A stretch of 64,000 nucleotides of DNA from Malaya genurostris (taxonomy: Eukaryota > Arthropoda > Insecta > Diptera > Culicidae): positions 147,160,641 to 147,224,640 of the forward strand of contig NC_080570.1 in NCBI RefSeq assembly GCF_030247185.1. The letters are read 5' to 3'. Both the position numbers and the translations under genes were made by a program. The notes under the pieces are model-generated. The model saw only the letters and a program-made list of their open reading frames with translations, did not search any database and was not told where the DNA came from. Positions 54,990 through 64,000 of this stretch are shown in pieces. How positions within the stretch are numbered: the stretch's first letter is position 1; every line of letters begins with the position of its first letter.

Positions 54990-57900
54990 TTTTAATTTTC
55001 TGAATACATTCCAGGAACATTTTGATCAGGGTAGTATAGGTAATGGTTTCAAAAACTGAGTAAGTTTCGCTGGTTCAATCCTTGGACAGCTTTCTAGAAA
55101 AGCTTAGTTGGAAGAAATGTCAAATCAATCGGAGGAGTCCCAGCATGTTCCAGTTCTTTCTAAGTTACTCTCACAGATAAAAATATTTTGTTAATCGCTG
55201 TGCAATTAACTATTTGCATAAATGAAATGTTAATGCTGTCGGTTATCATCATTTCAACTCATTTATCTCTGAGAAAAAGGTATCTAGAGCATTCTGACAA
55301 CCTTATGTAGAATAAATATTCTTCGACAAACAAACTAACCTCATCTAAAGGCAGTAATCATACGAACAACAGTTCACACGCGACTGAGCCTTCGCGTTGT
55401 CCGAAAGGATTAGAGTTAGATTTCCTCAAGAGTGCGTGGTATCCGACGGATTGTTCATCGCAAACACACCGACCAACCCACGGAGGTGGAAAAGGAACTC
55501 GCCAAAATATGACACGATGCGAAAGCTAACATAAATTAACAATTTAATTCATCCGAACGTAGAGAGCAGAGTACGAGAAACTGAAACATATAGGAAACGT
55601 TGTGCTGTGAAACGAACCAAGAGGAGAAAAAAAAGTTAATTATTTACAACTCAATGAATTTATGAATTTATAATGGACGTTCTCGTATGCGCACTCAGTC
55701 CGGTTGGTTGGTTCAATTGATAAAAAGAAATTAAAAAAGGTTTTTACTCGACTGGCGATTAAGATATGCAAGCGAGAAGTATTCGCGTTTTGATATCATT
55801 ATTACTGGTTGAAATTGTCTGATTAATTGAATTCGTTCCACTCGAAGGGGGGAACCTATCTTGATGCAAATTACGAACACAGCCTACAGGGCCGAAAGAA
55901 TCATTACCCTGACCAGGAGATTAGTTCAAGCTAGTTAGCTTCAGTACGCAAACTACGTGCGATGTCCGATGGTTCCTTTGTAACTACACTTCATAATTGA
56001 AAAATTGTCTGTTGGCTGCGATAGAGAAGAACGGGATTTTTCAGTGTCTAATTAATCGAATCCATTCGTCGGTGGAGCATGCAGATCATCAAATTTACCT
56101 TTAGAAATCCTTTTTAACATATCTAGAGTGGAAAACGAGTTCCATAAAGTATCGGAGGCACCAGCACGGTCCACTTGGTTGAGATTCCGTGGGAGAAAAA
56201 AAAAAGCCATTGGAAACACCACGGTCAACACGGTCAGCAATTATCACATCAGCCGAGTCCCGGAGTCTCTAGTTGTGCATAGAAGACCCATATTTCACCA
56301 CCGTCTGTAATAAATAAAACGTCGTAAATTTTGGTTCCATCCGAATTTGAGAAAAGAAGGAAAAAAACACACAAATAACCACAAAACCTCAATCGAGCAA
56401 AACATTTGCATTTATTCTCACGGATTCCTACGATGCGTATTCGTTTCTTTTCTTTTATTTTATTTTTCTCGTCCTCGTTTGTTTCATTAGTTAACTTCCA
56501 GACCCCGCTAGATATTGGGATGGCAGAAACAAAACAGAACAAGCATAAAATTTATCATCTATTAAGGAAGATGAGTTTCCGTGTTCAGTCTCCACGACGC
56601 GACGCGGCCAAGACGCGAAGGATGCCGGAAGGGAGCTGAAATCCAATAACTCCCACTTTTCTCACACGCAGGTATCTCACGTCGTTCGGACTAATTTTCA
56701 CGAGGTATCATCGAATAAATTTTGTCTATGCTGTTCGTCCGGATTCACTAGTCCCAGCTAGGGTACGAGCACCGAAGTACGGGCTGAACTTCGAGTATCT
56801 TCCGATTAATTTTGACTTCAGTGTTCAAACAGCTCTCGGAACTCATTGTTGGTGACATTAAGCTAAGGTACTCATGAATTCGTTAGCTATTAAAATCTAA
56901 TCGCAGCAGTCCGCAGTTAAAATCACCTTGGCACCGGTACAGGAACAGCAACCCTAACCCGAAAAGGTGAGGTAATTTCTAAGAAAAATGTTTACTATGT
57001 GGTCTGTCTCATCAGAACGAAGCTGGGTCCCCGTCGCAGTGTCTCTAGGGCAAAACCGACGGAAGGGAGCGGCAGGCGGAGCCGATCGCGCATAAATATA
57101 AATTAATGATGTGAAACACGAGAATGGAGCAGAGCGAATATAAAAATCAATAACGAGACAGGGCAGCAACCTGAACCTAAACACCAACCATCCAACCCAA
57201 CCACTGTTTGGGGAAGGGGAAGGGAAAAACGGTGCGGATTCGGGGAGCTATCGCAAGGAGGATCAGGTCAGTCGGAAGGCAGTACAAGGCATCTTATCTC
57301 TCGTCGTCGCGCGAGGCCCTGTCCCGTGGGCTGCCTGGCACACCGGAGGCAAATCGACAGGAGGCGTAAACTGGGAGGATGGACAAAAGGTGGTCGCCCT
57401 GGGGCCCAAAACAAAGATGATAATTTTCTAATTTATTGGCAGTATAAATTTAATGTTATTATAAACATACAATGGGAAAATGAATATTGAAATAGACACG
57501 AAGCATGAATTAATTATCGCTCGATCCCGCAGAGAGATGATGGTTCGAGTATCTGTTTTGTTTGGACACTGTGAGGTTATGTTTTTTTTTTTTCGCAGGA
57601 GGCCGTTTGTGTTTCGAACTTTTTTTTGTTTGGGTCGGTGACGCAGTTGTTCATCGAAGTAAACTATTAACCCTAGTAAGCGTTCAAAAGTATGTCATTT
57701 TTTAATGTCACTTAAATTGGATAGCAGGTGAAAATTAAATTAGTCAAAAGTTGTAATCTTATCATGTTTGTCCTTCGAACAAATCTTTTATGATTCCGAC
57801 ATATGTTTCACTCAGTGGTGAGGTCTAATTTAGTATCTCGGCTTAATTTTATTATTTTTATGACCATGGTATTTTTTGTCGGACACGTTCTAGCCGTTCA

Positions 57901-58255
57901 TCGCGCCGGGTTGAGTGCGGATGACAACTCGGTATATAACTTTTAGGCACATTCCAAGACGCCAGCATTTTATTTTGCCATTCCGCTACAAATTGGCCCG
58001 TTCGCTTGCGGCACCGACACAGCGATCGTCACATCCTATATTAGAACGGGACTTGACATGGCCAACACGTGTTCCTACCGGCGCATTGTGACGCATATTA
58101 ACTGAATGTTCACTGGTTGTCAACAATGCTACCGTCGGTATAGACAGCAACTGGGCCAGTGATGCCGGACTGTAATGCGGTTGGTTCGAAAGTTATTGTA
58201 ACTGCAAACACAATAAAACAATTTTTCAATCGAGTTATCATTTTCATTGTGTTCT
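54990..58255. other. largely unique intergenic DNA
   Basis: No supported gene. Several stretches are of higher complexity (56040-56260, 56560-56800 and 57200-57420, the last clearly GC-richer). They could be regulatory elements of a neighbouring gene. Frames of 60-97 codons overlap on both strands and show no domain. Confidence 0.35.
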
Positions 58256-58266
58256 TTGCTCTACGC

Positions 58267-58322
58267 CCTGTGCTCTGTGCTCTGTGCTCTGTGCTCTGTG
58301 CTCTGTGCTCTGTGCTCTGTGC
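58267..58322 (+). repeat. (TGTGCTC)n heptamer microsatellite, about 8 copies
   Basis: Perfect head-to-tail TGTGCTC units. It generates the Cys/Leu/Ser repeats seen in the overlapping 77-codon frame. Confidence 0.95.
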
Positions 58323-58842
58323 TTTTGATTCCGGGATTTGTCTAGTGGTTCTGGTTGACTTTCGGTTCGCTACTTATCTAGACCCCAACTGAGGATCTCG
58401 ACCACACCAATGAAGTGCTTTCCGGCGAAGGAAGTTTTTCCGAGACCGATACTTATGTTACACTGCATAGGAAAGCCGGAAAGAACCCCGACGTCTCAGC
58501 GATTTCGATAGCCATCTACGAATGGACCGGAAAGATGCCGGTGTCGGTTTGCGATTTGCCGGAATCAGTTTGCTAACTCTGGATATTACATTTTTCTGTA
58601 GGACTCGGCTAGTCTGTTTCAACAGACCTCGTAATCGTTTCATTCCGGGTCGTACAAAAACTAATTCATAAAACAACTAATTTGTAAAACCACAAACCCG
58701 GGAAATGAAGAGAATCACTTGATATTAGGACGTACGACTTCAAGCTTCAGCCATCGAAATAGTAATTGTAAGACCTAAAGCGAAGAGGATACGCTCTTCG
58801 CCCAGCGCTATTAGCAGCTGTCATTTGGGAGGGGTCTTGATC
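58323..58842. other. intergenic, short unassigned open stretch
   Basis: 58386-58576 (+) is open without an ATG start and could be an eroded transposon piece, but I recognise no family. Nothing else noted. Confidence 0.3.
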
Positions 58843-58991
58843 CGTCACAATCTCCTGATGTCAACCGGATTGAAAATATGTGGAGATTTATGAAGTCTCA
58901 AATCGCGGACTGACCAGTGAAAGATTTAAGCAGTTGTCGTGAAGAGTTCGAGCCTTTTTTCGGCGTCTACCAATTGACTACATGAATAAAT
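58843..58991 (+). pseudogene. Tc1-type transposase C-terminal fragment
   Basis: Reads SQSPDVNRIENMWRFMKSQI, then a stop, then VKDLSSCREEFE. SPDxNxIExxW is the hallmark of the third catalytic residue (Glu) in Tc1 DD34E transposases. Only about 50 codons remain and the frame is broken. Confidence 0.78.
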
Positions 58992-59207
58992 TTTTGGAAA
59001 TAAAGTCAGAATAACAACAATTTTGATGTAGGACTACGTCTTTCTTTTCTATAATTACCTGGGTGAATCTTCATAACACGAGAATGTAACGAAATTATCC
59101 CAAATTTGATTTCTTAATAACTTCTGCTCTGTTCGAATATTTTCTTTAATTCTTTTAAGGAACGAATGGGAAAAAGTGTAAGACTGTTGTTAATATAACG
59201 TTCATTA

Positions 59208-59565
59208 CGCCATCGCTCTTATTTGAAGCGAAACTCACACTGCGATCGAGCAATTTGAATTTGATGTGAATGATGTTAATGTGAATTTTAACCGAGTCTA
59301 TAAATAGACCCTGTTGCACGTTTGCTAGTTCTAGCAAATACAAATAATTTGTATTTGGGTCTAGTCTATGATAATCCATGAACGGAGACACATCGAGTGC
59401 GCAGACCGCAATTTGAGTCACGAAAGTGGAACTACACCCGGCATTATTCAACTGGTGCTTCAGTCCGTGGTGAATACGGTGCTCCGTTCCTCAAGCCTAA
59501 ACACAGAAAAACAACAACTAGACGTTCGCAGTGTGAGTTTCGCTTCAAATAAGAACGATTGCGTC
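59208..59565. repeat. inverted repeat with ~40-bp arms
   Basis: The left arm (59208-59249) contains CTTATTTGAAGCGAAACTCA, and the right arm (59522-59565) contains TGAGTTTCGCTTCAAATAAG. They are reverse complements with a few mismatches across a 270-bp spacer. It is probably the body of a small MITE. Outer ends and duplication are not defined. Confidence 0.65.
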
Positions 59566-62500
59566 ATCCTGCTGCTGATCGTTTGAATTGGTGAAAAATA
59601 CAACGAAAAGCGATGAGAAACATTACACAAAATCAGCCCTTCTAAAGGCTAAAAAATGTTTACAGAAGAGCTATAAGAATTATTAAAATTTGCGGATCGG
59701 AAGTAAATATCATCATTTCAGTGGACCGTTCGCTTCGTTCCAAACAAATCAACATTCAGTAACACTGCAGAAAAATGCACCGGACAGTATTAAATATAGT
59801 AGAGGATTCCACAATCCGAACAAAATATGCAAATTTGAATATTATTCGTTCAAAATTCAGTATGTTGCTATTTTTGCAGCCGTCAGTCAAAAAGTTGCTC
59901 ACGAAATCACGCAAAAGAAAGCCTTTCCCAAAATTGCTTCATTTTGGAATCAATCCGCACTGTGAGCAATTCTGCTGCTGCACGGATGAGAAAAGTGAAC
60001 TACCTGCACTTCAATTGCCTACTATGCGTTGGTAGAAAACGAACGATTGAAATCTGCTTTGTTCATCGCTCTCACCGTTCATTGAAGAGAATGAAATTAA
60101 GAGTTTCATATTACTTATGAACCAAGCAGTAATCAATTCCATGATGAGGTAGAGATTTTCATAAACAGTCTTACTTTGAATAGGAGTTGAGAATCCAGAA
60201 TGTATCATTACTTGTCGTTCCAAGTTAAATTGCAGAACAAAATTTTTGATATTTAAAAAATGATTCTTAAACGTAACACATGAAATTTTTTAAATCTTTT
60301 TTGTGAATTTCATGAGACTATCTTATGAAAATCTGGATATCTTGAGACAAACTTATGGAATGCATTTATGATCTTTATGTCTGAAAGTCATAATTCTTTC
60401 CCATAGATTTCGAAGATAATTTTGTCTGAGTGTTGGATTTGTTAAGTGCACCGTTCGCAGTCCAGTCGTCGGTCCAGCTTTCGCTTCAAACAAGGAAGGA
60501 ATGTACAAATCGACGTGTCTAAGGATCATAAATGAGAAAATCCATAAAATCCGCAATTACGGTCAAATCTTTTCGCTCGTGGCCATTTTCAGTGTCTCCA
60601 CATCAAATCAAGTTATTTCGATTTTCTCATTTTCAATAATTTGATTTTATAAAATCGAATTTCAATCAGAATAAGTGTCGTCACTAACACACATACGACG
60701 TCCAACTTCAGTATGGGTGCCGTGATTTGCACTCGGTGCAGTACGTTAGCGCTGTAGTGTCCGTTTTGCTCGGAACTTCGCTCGTTCAAATGATTATCAA
60801 CTGACTGACATGACTAAGGGTACGATAACCTTATTGATCCGGCAGCACTGCCCAGCACTGAATCTATTACCGCCACCGGAATTTATGTATTCTCACCAGG
60901 TTCTCAAGTTTAGAGGAAAAATTATGCTAAATTTATGAACCTTTGATGAGCTTGACCGGCAACGCCAGTTCGAAGCAGCAGCGAAGGAAAAAAATTTGCA
61001 AACCCGGTACAAACCAAACTACGACGGGAAAGCCGCGCGCTGAAGTTTTGATTAATTTCGAAACTTACCCGTGCAGTTGCGACCGGAATAATGAAGAAGC
61101 ACGAGCTGAGCGTCCTTACCTTGTGCCGCCACTATATGCGGATTATATTTATGAATTTTGTCAACGATTCAGCGTTTATTTTTCACTAGAAACCCAAACA
61201 ACTTATTAAGGGGACCATAATTCAGGCCCGCTCGGGAACGTGAACGCGATGACAGATGGAGATAGCGCGCGCAGTCAAACAAGCTTGATGGATGATATCG
61301 GCCAAGATAGATGGCAACGCTGACCAGTCCACTTCGGTGGGTCAACGCTTGCTTTGTTTTATAAAAGTATCGGTACTAGCGTCCTCCGAGGTTCAATTAA
61401 GAAAGTGGCCAAAGTATCGAAATTTCCCCGCATAAAATTAACAATAAACATAAATGTAGCTTCATTGAGCCCCGCTTTGTCGCAGACCGCCCCTCCCTTC
61501 GGTCGGAATCCCCGCAGACAAATTTGCATCTCGTTATTCTTTTTTAAACGTATGGCCTATCTCGTTATTGTTTTTTTTTCAGCGATGTCTCGATTCTCCC
61601 ATCAGCGCAGAGGGGACGACATTTATTGAATATTAAAATTTATTGATTTTTGGTTGCCGTACCCGAGCGAAGTTCTTCGTCCTGCCCGCCACTGGCCTGC
61701 AACTGCTAACGGGCAGGGTTCCCGCAGGTTGACAACACCGTCTTCCAGGGATTGTCGTTTGTTGATTTTACCATCCGGGATCGGATCCTTCGCGATCGTT
61801 TTTTTGCCTTCTTCGGATTCCATTTGAACATTTTGCTACGGCAAGTTAAAGATCGTTCCTCGCGAGGATCATCGATACTGGCACCGACAGCAGAGACAAA
61901 GATCGGTCGATGTTGATAATATTGTAATGTAATATGCTGTTCGATATTATATGTCCACGAGGTTCGAGGGTCTTGCAGGGGACTTAGGCATTCGTGTTCG
62001 AGCGGGACCATGTTTCGAACAATGAAAAATGAAGCGAAGCTTTCTACGGTTAAATGAGACAGTTGATCGCCGTGAAGGTATGAGTAGAAGTTTTGCTTTT
62101 AAAATAGGTTCACGGTTAATGAAGGAGTCCTAAACTGTAGATATTTCGTGCTATTGTGTAATATTGTATATGCAAAATAGAACTGGGAACATATTCCGAG
62201 CTTTGCGTTCCAGCGATTATTGACATTTTTAATAACAAGTTAAAATTTATTTACTTATTTTTTCAATTAATCCAATGACAAAATGGATTCCTGATAGGTT
62301 TTCGAATAACGGCTTGGTTCGATTCCAATAAAAAAACTAATGATATTGCAAGCAATTTGCTACTGTGAACTCAATACTTTAGCACTAATAAAGCATGCAA
62401 GCGTTGTTTACAATAGGGCTCAGACAGTTACAGTGAAGTTAAGTTTTTATTAACCAAGTTACTAATGATTTCGCATGCATTTTAAACCATTTTGATTTGG

Positions 62501-63900
62501 TCTGGGATTTGTGATCTACAATGTACAACGATCGAAAACAAAAGCACACGGCTCCGAGTAAGAAACATTACGATAAGGAATCGTAACAATGTCCATGGAT
62601 AGGATTCAAAAGGATTGATTAGGTTGATCTTGAAACATTCGATTTATTTTTTTTTTTATTCAACAATATAATATAATTTTTTTAGGCACACTGCTTAAGC
62701 TCTAAGATGCCGACTTTTTCTAATTTTAGTTAACGACTAATATAAAACTGTAATATTGGTGTTGAAATTGTCTATTCTCGAGAATCCAGTCTACAGCTGG
62801 CAATCCGCAGTGGTTGATGAACTGAATATAGCGTGTGTCTTCCAGATGACGTTGGTAAATATTTATGCTGGCCGCATCCTTTGGTCCGTATGGGTCCATT
62901 CGATTTATTTGAAGAAGTCTTTTAGATTCACTATTCGTTCATTTGTCCGATTAGTAGGAAGGTGTCTTTTCCTTAACATTATTTCAAGTCATATTCATCG
63001 TGAAAATTACGCCAATGTACACTGAATGCATTCAGAAGTACAATCGAACATTACTCATGATATAAATCAAAGCATGCTGTGTTGTTTGGAGTTATGACTT
63101 GATATCACATCAATTAGCATTTAAATCTGAATTTTCTGTCTGCTTTGATGTCTTGTTCAGTCAAATTAGCTGTGAAATTTGTGCCCTGACATATTTTACA
63201 TCTCTTGGATTGTAAGTTTTGATCGATTGCAACACTTCTTTTATTAAAACATTTTTTGAGACGTAAATTGGCATGACTTTTACGTGCTTGGTATGAATGC
63301 CTTATATACACTCACAGAAAAATTAACTTTCGAATTACGTGCAGAATCTCGTGAAATGGTTTTAAACTTCAATGTGATCATTTCACCCGGTAAATAGGAA
63401 CAAATGGACATCACATGAATCTAATACATTCGTCACATATAAATGTCAAACAATCTACGTGAATTTCCAGAGTGAAAAAATGAAATTTTATGTCGTTTTC
63501 GCTTTTGAAAACTAAAACTGACCCAGAGTAGTTCGACCAAACAAACCTTTTTCACGAAACTGTTTAGGTTTCGCCCTTAGCTAGTGAGGTTTAAGCAAAC
63601 TTCAGTTTAAAAACGTTAAAACTAGGTGCTTTTAACAAGCTTAGAACTCAAATTAGACACAATTTCCAATGTAATCGTTTCTGCGTGATTGAAAGAGAAG
63701 AAAGATCACTGTTTACCATTTTAATGCTGATTTGAAACAAAAACAAAATCTCTCAACTATCAGTATAGAAAATTCAATTAGATTTTTTGTTGTTTTAATC
63801 AAAAACTCTATTGCTTCGAAAACAAAAATGACAATTTAGAAAAAAAACAACGATCGACTAGTTGTACCAAATTTCAACCAATCGAATTCAGATAACCTTT
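59566..63900. other. intergenic, no gene supported
   Basis: Mixed sequence. 60930-61210 and 61230-62030 are less AT-rich and may be regulatory. The 88-101-codon frames have no recognisable domains. No tandem repeat or transposase signature was found. Confidence 0.35.
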
Positions 63901-64000
63901 TTTAATCCACCTAGGGGTGTAATGATACCTATGTCATATTGCTTATATTTCCAAAAACACCACGAGAAGATTCTGTCAATAATTTTTTTTCATTCTTGAA
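63900..64000 (+). repeat. start of another periodic-repeat-family copy, cut by window end
   Basis: TTTAATCCACCTAGGGGTGT followed by AATGATACCTATGTC matches the outer end of the inverted copies (ATTAATCCACCTAGCAGTGA, then GATGATACCT). The copy runs off the end of the window. Confidence 0.65.

Noticed and set aside
58159..58392. 77-codon Cys/Leu-rich frame
   Set aside because: Created by the (TGTGCTC)n microsatellite.

Overview
This window is eukaryotic chromosomal DNA from a dipteran insect, most likely a mosquito (Culicidae). It is AT-rich and gene-poor, full of Tc1/mariner copies, TA-flanked MITEs, tRNA-derived SINEs and a complete I-type non-LTR retrotransposon. It also carries a DD37E (ITmD37E) transposon, a lineage best known from mosquitoes. 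Genus and species cannot be fixed from the sequence alone.

The only host protein gene I can support is the mab-21 orthologue on the + strand. It has two coding exons (31556-32303 and 43108-43457) separated by a 10.8-kb intron. Joined at a phase-1 GT/AG junction they encode a complete 365-residue Mab-21 protein. A GC-richer block (about 30.6-31.55 kb) precedes the start codon, and an AATAAA signal lies 167 bp after the stop.

Layout. 0.4-9 kb: intergenic DNA with a TA-flanked MITE (416-977), a hAT-type MITE (4986-5271) and a patch of an uncharacterised periodic repeat. 9.8-11.2 kb: a hairpin MITE, about 60 copies of a 7-bp tandem repeat and an internally deleted mariner. 14-15.4 kb: more of the periodic repeat. 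16.2-16.4 kb: a hairpin MITE. 16616-22624: full-length I-type retrotransposon on the - strand with intact ORF1 and ORF2 and a 14-bp target-site duplication. 23.6-27.5 kb: nested MITEs, mariner remnants and a SINE. 28-29.9 kb and 32.8-34.75 kb: two copies of a 1.8-1.9-kb repeat in opposite orientation, bracketing mab-21 exon 1. 34.7-42.6 kb (intron): transposase fragments, a DD37E element, a SINE with target-site duplication, another mariner and a MITE. 46.4-51.1 kb: four structured MITEs or hairpins. 51.6-52.3 kb: a deleted mariner. 52.9-54.6 kb: a 43-bp-period satellite. 54.6-64 kb: mostly unique DNA with small transposase fragments, a heptamer microsatellite and an inverted repeat. The window ends inside another copy of the periodic repeat family.

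The most interesting features are the long inverted repeat around mab-21 exon 1, the apparently intact I-type element, the uncharacterised periodic repeat family, and the satellite whose period contains three GCGTTAC heptamers. I found no CRISPR, rRNA gene, standard tRNA gene or bacterial-type operon. Nothing seen amounts to a new enzymatic system.
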